Source: Streptomyces sp. NBC_01471 (GTDB lineage Bacteria > Actinomycetota > Actinomycetes > Streptomycetales > Streptomycetaceae). Taken from it: DNA of 64,000 bases. Of this stretch, positions 50,558 to 58,429 are shown piece after piece (positions within the stretch are counted from its first letter, which is position 1; each line of letters begins with the position of its first letter). Made by a program: the position numbers and the translations under genes. Under the pieces are notes generated by a model. The model worked only from the letters and a program-made list of their open reading frames with translations. It did no database searches and was not told the origin of the DNA. The DNA lies in contig NZ_CP109450.1 of NCBI RefSeq assembly GCF_041438865.1, positions 4,361,001-4,425,000 on the forward strand, given 5' to 3'.

Positions 50558-52231
50558 TCAGGCCGTGCTCGGCTCCGTTTCCGGAGCCTCCGGGGTCTCC
50601 GGGGCTTCCGGGCCGGCCGGGGTCGTTCCCGGTGATGACGGGGGCGCCGCCGGGGCTGTCCGGCTCGTCGCCGCTTCCTGCGCGTCGGCGTTGAACTCCG
50701 CCAGCAGCGCCCTGCTGAAGCCGAAGAAGTACGTCGCCGCGAAGCCCACCACGTACCCGGCCAGCAGGCCGCCCGCGTAGATCGCGATCGACGTGGTCAG
50801 TGTGTGGTCACCCTTGAGCAGCGGGAACAGGGCCCAGCCCGAGGGGCCGATCGCCGTGGAGCCGACCGTGGTGCCCAGCTGGTTGAAGAGACCGACGAAG
50901 CCGCCGCCGAACGCGCCGCCGACGCACGCGGTGATGAACGGGCGGCCCAGCGGGAGCGAGACGCCGTAGATCAGCGGTTCTCCCACGCCCAGGAAGCCTG
51001 CCGGGAGCGCCGACTTGATCGTCCTGCGGATCGAAGGGTTCTTCGGGAGACGCAGATAGACCGCGATGGCCGCACCGACCTGGCCCGCGCCCGCCATCGC
51101 CAGGATGGGCAGCAGCACGGTGTAGCCCTGCTGCTGGATCAGCGTGGTGTGGATCGGGATCAGCGCCTGGTGCAGGCCCAGCATCACCAGCGGGAGGAAC
51201 AGCCCGCCGAGTACGAAACCCGCGCCCGCGCCGCCGTGCGCCAGCAGCCAGGTGGCGAAGGTGCCGATGGCGGTGGACACCTCACCGGCCACGTACATCA
51301 GGCCGAAGAGCGTGACCAGACCGGCGACCAGCACGGTGATGGTGGGCGTGAGGAGTACGTCCAGGGACTGCGGCATCCAGCGCCTGCACCACTTCTCGAC
51401 GTACACCGCAAGCACCGCCGCGCCCAGGGCGCCGAGGACCCCGCCCTGGCCGGGGGAGAGCTTCTCGCCGAAGGCGCTCACGCCGGTCACGCCCGCGTAG
51501 ACGATGATCGCCGCGACCGCGCCGCCCAGGATGGGTGTCCCGCCGAACTCCTTCGCCGTGTTGTAGCCGACGAAGACCGCGATCAGCGCCATGAAGCCGG
51601 ACGCGACGGCGGCGAGCGCCGGGGTGATGCCCGGCAGCCAGCCCGCGTTGATCAGCAGGCCGTTGATGCCGGCGATGATGCCGCAGCCGATGAGGGCGGG
51701 GATCAGCGGCACGAAGATGTTCGCGATCTTCCGCAGGAAGAGCTTGAACGGTGTCGCGTTCTTCGACTTCCGCGCCGCCTTGATGGCCGCACCCTGCGCG
51801 GCCAGCTCCCCGGCGGTGGCCGCTCCGGCGGAGGGGGCCGCTCCGGCGGACGGTGTGGCCGGGGCCGGGGCCGGGCTGTCCGGAATGGCGGGCTCCGCCT
51901 CCGGCGCCACCGCGGCCGCCCGGCCCTCCGCCACCAGCGCTTCGAACTCCGGCGTGACACGGGCGACCGTGCCGGGGCCGAGCACGATCTGGTACGTGTC
52001 GTCGTCGACCACACCCAGGACGGCGGGCAGTGCCTTCAGCGCCTCATCCTGCACGAGCGAGCGGTCGGCGAGGCCGAGCCGCAGGCGGGTCATGCAGTGG
52101 ACGGCGGATGTGACGTTCCGCGCGCCGCCCACCAGCGGCAGGATCGCGGCGGCGGTGGCGCGGTTCTTGTTCACGGGGGTGTCCGGATGCACAGGGGTGC
52201 CCGGAGTGTCCGGCGTGCTGGGAGTGTCCAT
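50558..52231 (-). CDS. PTS EIIBC transporter, probable MurNAc/GlcNAc type (MurP-like)
   Basis: A 557-aa phosphotransferase permease. EIIB domain at residues 20-105 has the phosphocysteine motif HCMTRLRLGL (Cys46). A Pro/Ala linker follows, then EIIC with about ten spans from residue 160 (LFLRKIANIFVPLIPALIGCGIIAGI) and the family sugar motif GEPLIYGVSLPLGRPF. No EIIA is fused, so it needs a separate EIIA such as Crr. The C-terminus is a Pro/Glu/Thr tail. It is the third gene of the rpiR-murQ-PTS unit, 54 bp after murQ, pointing to MurNAc uptake. Confidence 0.88.
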   Translation of the reverse strand: MDTPSTPDTPGTPVHPDTPVNKNRATAAAILPLVGGARNVTSAVHCMTRLRLGLADRSLVQDEALKALPAVLGVVDDDTYQIVLGPGTVARVTPEFEALVAEGRAAAVAPEAEPAIPDSPAPAPATPSAGAAPSAGAATAGELAAQGAAIKAARKSKNATPFKLFLRKIANIFVPLIPALIGCGIIAGINGLLINAGWLPGITPALAAVASGFMALIAVFVGYNTAKEFGGTPILGGAVAAIIVYAGVTGVSAFGEKLSPGQGGVLGALGAAVLAVYVEKWCRRWMPQSLDVLLTPTITVLVAGLVTLFGLMYVAGEVSTAIGTFATWLLAHGGAGAGFVLGGLFLPLVMLGLHQALIPIHTTLIQQQGYTVLLPILAMAGAGQVGAAIAVYLRLPKNPSIRRTIKSALPAGFLGVGEPLIYGVSLPLGRPFITACVGGAFGGGFVGLFNQLGTTVGSTAIGPSGWALFPLLKGDHTLTTSIAIYAGGLLAGYVVGFAATYFFGFSRALLAEFNADAQEAATSRTAPAAPPSSPGTTPAGPEAPETPEAPETEPSTA

Positions 52232-52285
52232 GGTGCGTGGCGCCTCTGGTGCAGGTCGCTCTCGGGTCGAGCGGGGGTTCCAGAG

Positions 52286-53233
52286 TCAACTGGTCCGGGC
52301 CGTCGACTGGAGCGCGGCGCGCAGATGTCCCCCGGTCGCTTCCAGAAGGTGCGTGGCGGTGGGGGCGTCCACGGCGCCCAGGACGATGAGGATGGCGGTC
52401 TTCACTTCGCCCTCGGCCGCCGTCAGCGCCTTCTCGATCTCGGCGTCGTCCGCGCCTGTCGCGAGCGCGACGATGCGGCGCGAACGGGCGCGGAGCTTCT
52501 CGTTCGACGCCCGGACGTCGACCATCAGGTTCCCGTACGTCTTGCCGAGCCGGATCATCGTGATCGTCGAGAGCATGTTGAGGACGAGCTTCTGCGCGGT
52601 GCCCGCCTTGAGCCGGGTCGATCCGGTGAGCAGCTCGGGTCCGACGACGACCTCGATGCCGTGCTCGGCGGCGTCGCCCAGCGCGCTCCGGGCGTTGCAG
52701 GAGATGCCGATGGTGAGCGCGCCGAGTGCACGGGCGTGCTCGACCGCGCCGATCGCGTACGGGGTACGGCCCGACGCGGAGATGCCCACCACGGTGTCGT
52801 CGGCGGTGAGCTTGAGCGCGTCCAGATCGGCCGCCGCGAGCTCCTTGGAGTCCTCGGCGCCCTCGACCGCCTTGACCATGGCGGAGGGCCCGCCCGCGAT
52901 CAGGCCCAGCACCTCGGACGGGTCGGTGTTGAAGGTCGGCGGGCACTCGCTGGCGTCCAGTACGCCCATCCGGCCGGCGGTCCCGGCGCCCGCGTAGACG
53001 AGCCGGCCGCCGCGGGCCATCCGCTCGGCGGTGGCGTCGATGGCGGCGGCGATCCGCGGGAGCTGGGCCGCGACGGCGGCCGGAACGGTGGCGTCCTCAC
53101 CGTTCATCAGCCGGGCGATCTCCTCGGTGGGCAGCTGGTCGATCTCGGCGAGCTCGGGCCGGAACGCCTCGGTGGTGAGGGTGGCCAGCTGGGCGCGCAG
53201 CGCCCCGTAGTTGTTGGAGGCGGTGGAGGTCAT
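52286..53233 (-). CDS. murQ: N-acetylmuramic acid-6-phosphate etherase MurQ
   Basis: A 315-aa SIS-domain lyase that splits the D-lactyl ether of MurNAc-6-P to give GlcNAc-6-P, which NagA (23309-24463) can then deacetylate. Signatures are AGAGTAGRMGVLDASECPPTF, the phosphate site GISASGRTPYAIGAVEHARALG and GSTRLKAGTAQKLVLNMLSTITMIRLGKTYGNLMVDV. The length is typical. It lies between the RpiR regulator (88 bp upstream) and the PTS permease. Confidence 0.96.
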   Translation of the reverse strand: MTSTASNNYGALRAQLATLTTEAFRPELAEIDQLPTEEIARLMNGEDATVPAAVAAQLPRIAAAIDATAERMARGGRLVYAGAGTAGRMGVLDASECPPTFNTDPSEVLGLIAGGPSAMVKAVEGAEDSKELAAADLDALKLTADDTVVGISASGRTPYAIGAVEHARALGALTIGISCNARSALGDAAEHGIEVVVGPELLTGSTRLKAGTAQKLVLNMLSTITMIRLGKTYGNLMVDVRASNEKLRARSRRIVALATGADDAEIEKALTAAEGEVKTAILIVLGAVDAPTATHLLEATGGHLRAALQSTARTS

Positions 53234-53321
53234 GGTGCGGCTCTTTCCGGTTCAGCGCTTCTGCGGTCGTGCGGTGCGATGGCGGGGGCTCTGCGGTGGG
53301 AGTTGCTCTGTGCTTGCCGGT

Positions 53322-54251
53322 TCAGCGGCTGCTGTTGGTGCGCGGGGTGTGGCGGTGGGCGAGGGCCTCGTACGAGGCGGAGAGCGCCGGGGCCGCCCGG
53401 TCGTAGGTCCGCTGCATGACCCCGATGAACAGGCAGTCCACGACCAGGAGCTGGCTGGTACGGGAGGACATCGCGGCGGGCCGCAGTTCGCTCTCGCGGG
53501 CGGTGGACGTGGTGAGGATGTGGTCGGCGTACTGCGAGACGCGGCCGTCCGGGCGGCCGGTGATCGCGATCGTGGTCGCCCCGTGCTCGAAGGCGGTGTG
53601 CAGCGGCTCTATGACGTCACCGGTGGCGCCGGAGTGGGTGATCGCGATGGCCACGTCACCGGAGCGGAGCTGCACGGCGTTGGTGACGGCGAGGTGCGGG
53701 TCGGTGTGCGCGTGCGCTATCAGGCCGATGCGCAGCAGCTTCTGGGCGAGGTCCTGGCCGACGAGCGAGGAGGCGCCGACGCCGTAGATGTCGATGCGGC
53801 GGGCGGTCGAGAGCGCGGAGACCGCGGCGCCGAGCTGGACGGTGTCCAGGGCGGCCGCGGTGTCGGCGAGGGTCTGCTGCTCGTCGTAGGCGAGCTTGGC
53901 GACGACGTCCGCGATCGGATCGTCGACGGCGATGTCCGCCGTGACGGCGGGGGCCCGGCCGGACTGCTGCTGGGCGGCGAGCCCGGCGAGAGCGAGGCGG
54001 AGATCCCGGTAACCGGGGTAGCCGAGTATGCGGGCCGTACGGACCACGGTGGCCTCGCTGGTGCCGGTGAGTTCGGCGAGACCGGTGACCGTGAGGGCCG
54101 CGCAGCCTGCCGGATCACCCGCGACGGCCTCGGCGACCAGCTGCATCGAGCGCGTCATGGAGGGCGCCAGGGTGCGGACCTTGGCGGCCAGGGCGGCGGG
54201 GGCGGGAGGGGCGGAAGCGTCGGTGAAAATTTCCTTCACGTTGTTGGTCAC
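53322..54251 (-). CDS. RpiR family regulator (MurR-like) with SIS domain
   Basis: A 309-aa regulator. N-terminal helix-turn-helix at about residues 25-100 (MTRSMQLVAEAVAGDPAGCAALTVTGLAELTGTSEATVVRTARILGYPGYRDLR). The C-terminal SIS domain reads IDIYGVGASSLVGQDLAQKLLRIG and VAIAITHSGATGDVIEPLHTAFEHGATTIAITG and should bind a phosphosugar, probably MurNAc-6-P. The start is the GTG at 54251; upstream frame is not used. First gene of rpiR-murQ-PTS. Two similar imperfect palindromes flank its start codon, consistent with autoregulation. Confidence 0.9.
   Translation of the reverse strand: MTNNVKEIFTDASAPPAPAALAAKVRTLAPSMTRSMQLVAEAVAGDPAGCAALTVTGLAELTGTSEATVVRTARILGYPGYRDLRLALAGLAAQQQSGRAPAVTADIAVDDPIADVVAKLAYDEQQTLADTAAALDTVQLGAAVSALSTARRIDIYGVGASSLVGQDLAQKLLRIGLIAHAHTDPHLAVTNAVQLRSGDVAIAITHSGATGDVIEPLHTAFEHGATTIAITGRPDGRVSQYADHILTTSTARESELRPAAMSSRTSQLLVVDCLFIGVMQRTYDRAAPALSASYEALAHRHTPRTNSSR
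54222..54239. promoter_or_regulatory. RpiR/MurR operator candidate inside the gene start
   Basis: Minus-strand reading GTGAAGGAAATTTTCACC, a near-palindrome (GTGAA...TTCAC) starting 12 bases into the rpiR coding region. It matches the second site at 14 of 18 positions. Confidence 0.55.
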
Positions 54252-54253
54252 AC

Positions 54254-54271
54254 GTGAAAGATATTTTCGGT
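54254..54271. promoter_or_regulatory. RpiR/MurR operator candidate upstream of the start
   Basis: GTGAAAGATATTTTCGGT on the plus strand, just upstream of the GTG start of rpiR, AT-rich against its surroundings. With the site at 54222-54239 it forms a pair centred about 32 bp apart, that is three helical turns. Confidence 0.55.
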
Positions 54272-54352
54272 CCCGTGGAGCGTCAACCCCCTCTGCCCTG
54301 CCCGGCCGCCACCGTCCGGCCCGCTCCGGCGCCGACCGGGGACAATGGAGCC

Positions 54353-54703
54353 ATGGATCCCGTGACTCCCCTGGAACAGTCCCTGCACGAAGCGCGGGCG
54401 CTGGTGCTCGCCGATCTCGCGGCCCGTGACGTGGCCGAGGCCGATGTGGTCTCGCTGGTGGAGGACGCGGTGACGCATCGCCGCTGGTGGGTGGAGCAGT
54501 GGCCGCAGGGCGCCGAGTTCGTCGCCGGGCTGGTGGCGCAGGACGTCCAGGACGCGCTGCTCGAACGGTACGGCCGCTGGCCGCTCTGCCCCGTCTGCCA
54601 GGACCCGCACGCCCTGGAGGTCGAACCGGAACTGGGCCCCGACCCGCACTGGGTCTGTGCCAAGGAGGCCGTGATCGTGGCCCCGGTGGGCGCGCTCTCG
54701 TGA
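54353..54703 (+). CDS. conserved hypothetical protein, 116 aa
   Basis: No characterised family. Helical N-terminal half (LEQSLHEARALVLADLAARDVAEADVVSLVEDAVTHRRWWVEQWPQGAEFVAGLVAQDVQDALLERYG), then a possible metal-binding CPVCQDPH...WVCAKE. The ATG at 54353 is preferred over the longer frame, which would start inside the rpiR promoter. It is coupled to the DUF4031 gene by a GTGA overlap, which is a frequent pair in Streptomyces. Confidence 0.75.
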   Translation: MDPVTPLEQSLHEARALVLADLAARDVAEADVVSLVEDAVTHRRWWVEQWPQGAEFVAGLVAQDVQDALLERYGRWPLCPVCQDPHALEVEPELGPDPHWVCAKEAVIVAPVGALS

Positions 54704-54966
54704 CGCTGTACATCGACCCGCCGACCTGGCCCGGCCACGGCCGTATGTGGTCGCACCTGGTCAGCGACGTCTCGTACGAGGAACTGCACACGTTCGCCGC
54801 GGCGATCGGCTGCCCGGCCCGCGCCTTCGAGCGGGACCACTACGACCTGCCGTCGCACCGGTACGCGGACGCGGTGGCGGCGGGAGCGGTCGAGATCGGC
54901 TCGAAGGAACTCGTCCGCAGACTGACGGGCGCGGGACTGCGCCGCCCGAAGGGGCGGCCGGCGTAG
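54700..54966 (+). CDS. DUF4031 domain protein
   Basis: An 88-aa DUF4031 protein: VTLYIDPPTWPGHGRMWSHLVSDVSYEELHTFAAAIGCPARAFERDHYDLPSHRYADAVAAGAVEIGSKELVRRL. The HGRMWSHLVSD and DHYDLP-(S/E)-x-(R) blocks are characteristic. Function unknown. Starts at GTG 54700, overlapping the stop of the previous gene by 4 bp. Confidence 0.9.
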   Translation: MTLYIDPPTWPGHGRMWSHLVSDVSYEELHTFAAAIGCPARAFERDHYDLPSHRYADAVAAGAVEIGSKELVRRLTGAGLRRPKGRPA

Positions 54967-55030
54967 AGCGGGCGGCGCAGGACGCCCGCGGCGCTGAGCC
55001 GGTCGGGGAGCTGCCGGAGCGCTGAGCCGG

Positions 55031-55633
55031 TCAGAGCGGGAAGGCGCCCGTGTCCAGGATTCCGCCGAAGGGGTCCGGCAGTTTCAGCTGCTCGCCGAAC
55101 GGGACGCGCTCGCTGTGCTTGTACGCACCGTTCAGTGGGGCGCTGAACAGCGTGCTCGTCGGGCCGTGCTCATCAAAACGGTCGATCAGGAGATAGGCCG
55201 GCACGGGAGCGTGTGCGTAGGCCCAGAGCTTCTTGGTCCGGTCGTCCTTGGCATTGCTCCGCGGCGTGATCTCGGCGACCAGCAGCGCTTCGGAGGCGTC
55301 CACGGGATCGCTGGTGTCGGGGTCGGCCGCGGCGATGAGCGCCGTCGGCATGACGACGAGATCGGGTACGTACAGCTTGCCCAAGGGGGCGATGTGGATG
55401 CCGAGGGTCTGGTAGATGCCCAGTTCAGCGGCCAGTGTCCGGTACAGGACGCGCTGCACGGATTCCGCGATGCCGTTGCGATGCGCGTGTGGCGGCGGTA
55501 CCACGAGGATCTGCCCTCCGTCGATCTCGGCGTGCCACCCCTCGGGCACGTCCAGCTCCCGCCAGGCCCGCAGCAGGTCGTCCCACGGACGACGGTGTGG
55601 CATCCGGTCGTTCTCGGCCATCGCGGCGGTCAT
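55031..55633 (-). CDS. Uma2 family (DUF820) protein
   Basis: A 200-aa PD-(D/E)XK-fold protein of the Uma2 family: WHAEIDGGQILVVPPPHAHRNGIAESVQRVL, LYVPDLVVMPTALI, LLVAEITPRSNAKDDRTKKLWAYAHAPVPAYLLIDRFD. The E-I-x-S and K positions of the nuclease core are present. Distinct from the copy at 40755-41336. ATG at 55633 chosen; upstream codons lack family sequence. Single gene, role unknown. Confidence 0.88.
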   Translation of the reverse strand: MTAAMAENDRMPHRRPWDDLLRAWRELDVPEGWHAEIDGGQILVVPPPHAHRNGIAESVQRVLYRTLAAELGIYQTLGIHIAPLGKLYVPDLVVMPTALIAAADPDTSDPVDASEALLVAEITPRSNAKDDRTKKLWAYAHAPVPAYLLIDRFDEHGPTSTLFSAPLNGAYKHSERVPFGEQLKLPDPFGGILDTGAFPL

Positions 55634-55756
55634 CGCGACTCCCTTCTCCGGTGGCCCGGCGGGGGCGAGCGTAGATCGACAGCGGCAGGACATCGCACCG
55701 CTTCGCTCAGCGCCCCACGGACGAGTGAACGAAGCAGCAACCCTGACCCCGCCGGG

Positions 55757-56992
55757 TCAGGCGTTCTCCGTCACGACCGCCTCCGGGACGAGGTCCGAGG
55801 AGCGGGCCACCACCCGCGACTGCGACTTCTGGAGCCGCAGTGAGGCCGTGACCGCGAGGATCGCCACCACCGTCATGGCCGCGCCCGCCCACGCCGTTGC
55901 CGCGAAGCCGAAGCCCCCGCTGATGACCGCGCCGCCCAGCCAGGGGCCGCCCGCGTTGCCCAGGTTGAAGGACGCCGTGGTGGTCGCGCCCGCCAGGGTG
56001 GGGGCCGCGCCCGCCACGTTGAACATCCGGGCGTTCAGCGCCGGGGCCGTGTAGAAGGCCGACGTCCCCAGCAGGAACGAGAGGACGACCACCGCGACCG
56101 GGTGGTGGGCCAGCAGGGCCAGGGCCACCAGGAAGGCGGTCGATGCCGTGATGCCGGTCAGCAGGACACCGAAGAGGTGCGCGTCCGCGATCCGGCCGCC
56201 CACCGTCGTACCGATCAGCGCGCCCACCCCGAACAGCGCCAGCACCGCCGGGACCCAGCTGTCGGCGAGGCCCGCCACGTCCGTGAGCAGCGGTGCCAGA
56301 TAGCTGAACGCGCAGAAGACACCGCCCGCGGCGAGCGCCGTGATGACGATGGACAGCCAGACCTGGCGGTCGCGGTAGATGTTCAGCTCGGTACGGAGCC
56401 GGGGCCGCTCGGCGGGCAGCGGGATCCGGGGAATCAGCGTGGCCACCCCGACGAGGGCGATGGCGGAGGCCGCGCCGACGGCCCAGAACGCCGAGCGCCA
56501 GCCCAGGTGCTCGCCCAGGAACGCGCCCAGGGGGACCCCGAGGACGTTGGCGATGGACAGGCCGCCGATCATCACGGCCATGGCGCGGGCCCGGGTGTTC
56601 ACCGGCACCATCGCGATGGCCACCGCGGCGCCGACGGCCCAGAAGCCCGCGCAGGCGAAGGCGCTGATGACGCGCGAGGCGAAGAGGAGCGCGTAGTTCG
56701 GGGCGAGCGCGCCCGCCACCTGGCCCAGGCCGAAGACGGTGATGAGGGAGATCAGGGTGGTGCGGCGGGGCAGTCGCAGGGTGGCGACGGCGAGCAGCGG
56801 GGCGCCCACCACCATGCCGATCGCGAAGGCCGAGATCAGCAGACCTGCCCGCGGGATGGACACGTTCATGTCGTCGGCTATGTCGGGCAGCAGCCCCGAC
56901 AACATGAACTCACTGGTGCCCAGCGCGAAAACCGCGAGCCCCAGGATGTGGACTGCAAGCGGCATGCGGGCACGTTCGGCGGTAGCGGGCAT
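55757..56992 (-). CDS. MFS exporter of the DHA1/Cmx type
   Basis: A 411-aa transporter with twelve predicted spans, of the arabinose-efflux/chloramphenicol-exporter branch. Key stretches: ILGLAVFALGTSEFMLSGLLPDIADDMNVS at span 1, GAPLLAVATLRLPRRTTL as loop 2-3, MAVMIGGLSIANVLGVPLGAFLGEHLGWRSAF at span 5 (the antiporter motif C region), and ASFNLGNAGGPWLGGAVI. Substrate unknown; drug or metabolite export is the family habit. ATG at 56992. Divergent from the small gene at 57218. Confidence 0.9.
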   Translation of the reverse strand: MPATAERARMPLAVHILGLAVFALGTSEFMLSGLLPDIADDMNVSIPRAGLLISAFAIGMVVGAPLLAVATLRLPRRTTLISLITVFGLGQVAGALAPNYALLFASRVISAFACAGFWAVGAAVAIAMVPVNTRARAMAVMIGGLSIANVLGVPLGAFLGEHLGWRSAFWAVGAASAIALVGVATLIPRIPLPAERPRLRTELNIYRDRQVWLSIVITALAAGGVFCAFSYLAPLLTDVAGLADSWVPAVLALFGVGALIGTTVGGRIADAHLFGVLLTGITASTAFLVALALLAHHPVAVVVLSFLLGTSAFYTAPALNARMFNVAGAAPTLAGATTTASFNLGNAGGPWLGGAVISGGFGFAATAWAGAAMTVVAILAVTASLRLQKSQSRVVARSSDLVPEAVVTENA

Positions 56993-57217
56993 GACAGGTG
57001 CCAACGACGGTGCAGCAGGTGACATTCCCGCGCGGGGGTGGTTCGGACAAACCGGTCGGCGGTGGTGCGAGCGGGTGCGTGGTGGGCGGAAACGGGCTCC
57101 GGTTGTGGCCGGATGATGTGGCCGAGGGGTGCAGGTCCGGTGTGGCCCGGTGGTGCGGGCGGGTGGTCCATGGTCACGCTGTGCATGTCGCGGGGGAGTT
57201 CGGGGAGGAGAGCAGAC

Positions 57218-57469
57218 ATGACGGTGAGCACAGATGCCCAGGAGGCGGACGGCGGGCCGGTGAACGGCGCGTACGTCATGGACACCCGACGTGGCCAGGT
57301 CGGAGAGGTCATCGGGCACGACGCCGGGTTCGTTCGATTGCGGCCGCCGGCGGGCGGCGCCGAGTGGGAGTGCCCCGATGACGCACTCCGGGCGGTCACC
57401 GCGCGTGAGCAGCTGATCGCCCGCAATGCGCTGGCCAACGCCCGCAGCCGGGGCGACATCTGCCGATGA
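57218..57469 (+). CDS. small hypothetical protein, paralog of 46072-46278
   Basis: An 83-aa protein with DTRRGQVGEVIGHDAGFVRLRPPAGGAEWECPDDALRAVTAREQLIARNALANARSR. The beta-rich core is shared with the small protein at 46072-46278; the C-terminal helix is longer. ATG at 57218 preceded by GGGGAGGAG. It stands alone here, with no partner like the one at 45860. The gap 56993-57217 upstream shows no other gene. Confidence 0.75.
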   Translation: MTVSTDAQEADGGPVNGAYVMDTRRGQVGEVIGHDAGFVRLRPPAGGAEWECPDDALRAVTAREQLIARNALANARSRGDICR

Positions 57470-57577
57470 GCGGGTCGGCAGGCTGACAGGGGGGCACGCG
57501 TGGCCGCCTGGGACCGCCTGGGACCACGCGGCCCGGCGTGGCCGACGCGCGCTGCCGTGCTGCCGCGCCGCCGTCCG

Positions 57578-58246
57578 TCAGAGCGTCAGCAGTTCCAGCT
57601 CCGTGGCCAGGTTCTGGCGCGCTCTCGGCTCCCACTGCTCCTGCCCGTGTTCCGTGTGGAACAGCCTCGGCAGCCCGAGCAGTTCACGCAGGACCGCCGA
57701 TCGCCCCTCGCGGAACGCCTGGTCCGGTACGAAGGCGTACTCCTCCCGCACGGCGGCCGCGTACCGCCCGTACGCGGCGGGCGTCTCGGCCAGGATGGCC
57801 AGGTCCGCGTCGCACAGCACCTCCCCGTTGGTGTCACCGGGCTCCGGATCGTGGCCGACCGTCAGCCGGACCAGCCGGGCCACCTCCGCCGTACGGGCTT
57901 CCGGCACCCCCGCCTCGGTGAGGGCCCGCTCGGCCAGCTGGGCGCTGCGCTCCTCGTTCTCCGAGCGGTCCGGCCGGTACACCGCGTCGTGGAACCAGGC
58001 GGCGAGCCGCACGGCCGCCGGGTCGGCCGCGTGCCCGGCGAGGGTGTCGACGTGATCGAGCACGGCGGTGAGGTGGGCGGTCGTGTGGTACTTGCGGTGG
58101 GGCTCGGCCCAGCGGGCGAGCAGGTTCTCGGCGTACGGGCCGGGGTCGGGCGCGGCGGGTGCGCCGGGCGCGGTGGCGCCTTCGCGGGCGGCGGTGAGGG
58201 CCTGGTGCCAGCGGGTGGCGAGGTCGGGGGGCGCGTCCTGGGGCAT
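57578..58246 (-). CDS. HD-domain metal-dependent hydrolase
   Basis: A 222-aa protein with HD-superfamily residues: KYHTTAHLTAVLDHVD (first His), AAWFHDAVYRPDRSENEERSAQLAERAL (the His-Asp pair) and LCDADLAILAETPAAYGRYAAAVREEY (distal Asp). It matches the actinobacterial family of predicted metal-dependent HD phosphohydrolases. Substrate unknown. The ATG is at 58246; the long upstream frame is the shadow of cutC. Divergent from cutC over 183 bp that include a DasR-like site and a tandem repeat. Confidence 0.85.
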   Translation of the reverse strand: MPQDAPPDLATRWHQALTAAREGATAPGAPAAPDPGPYAENLLARWAEPHRKYHTTAHLTAVLDHVDTLAGHAADPAAVRLAAWFHDAVYRPDRSENEERSAQLAERALTEAGVPEARTAEVARLVRLTVGHDPEPGDTNGEVLCDADLAILAETPAAYGRYAAAVREEYAFVPDQAFREGRSAVLRELLGLPRLFHTEHGQEQWEPRARQNLATELELLTL

Positions 58247-58329
58247 GGGGCCATTGTGCCGCTGACGGTCACCGCCCGGCGGAGCCGGATCCGGGCTGCG
58301 CGGGCGCGGGGCCGGGCCGTAGGGTGTCC

Positions 58330-58345
58330 ACTGGACTAGACCTGT
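58330..58345. promoter_or_regulatory. DasR-like (dre) site upstream of cutC
   Basis: ACTGGACTAGACCTGT matches 13 of 16 bases of the dre consensus ACTGGTCTAGACCACT, the same score as the site before nagK. It lies 84 bp before the cutC start and 83 bp before the divergent HD gene start. Confidence 0.45.
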
Positions 58346-58416
58346 AGCCCGAAGGTCGTAGCCCTGGCAGACCGCAGGCCCCGGAGACCGTAACCCTGGA
58401 AGACCGTGGCCCTCGA
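58338..58416. repeat. five imperfect 15-16-bp tandem repeats in the cutC leader
   Basis: Units of the pattern AGACCGTxGCCCTxGx follow each other at 58338, 58353, 58369, 58385 and 58401 and end about five bases before the GGGGA ribosome-binding site. The first unit overlaps the DasR-like site. No protein is encoded. Confidence 0.75.
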
Positions 58417-58429
58417 AGATGGGGAATTG

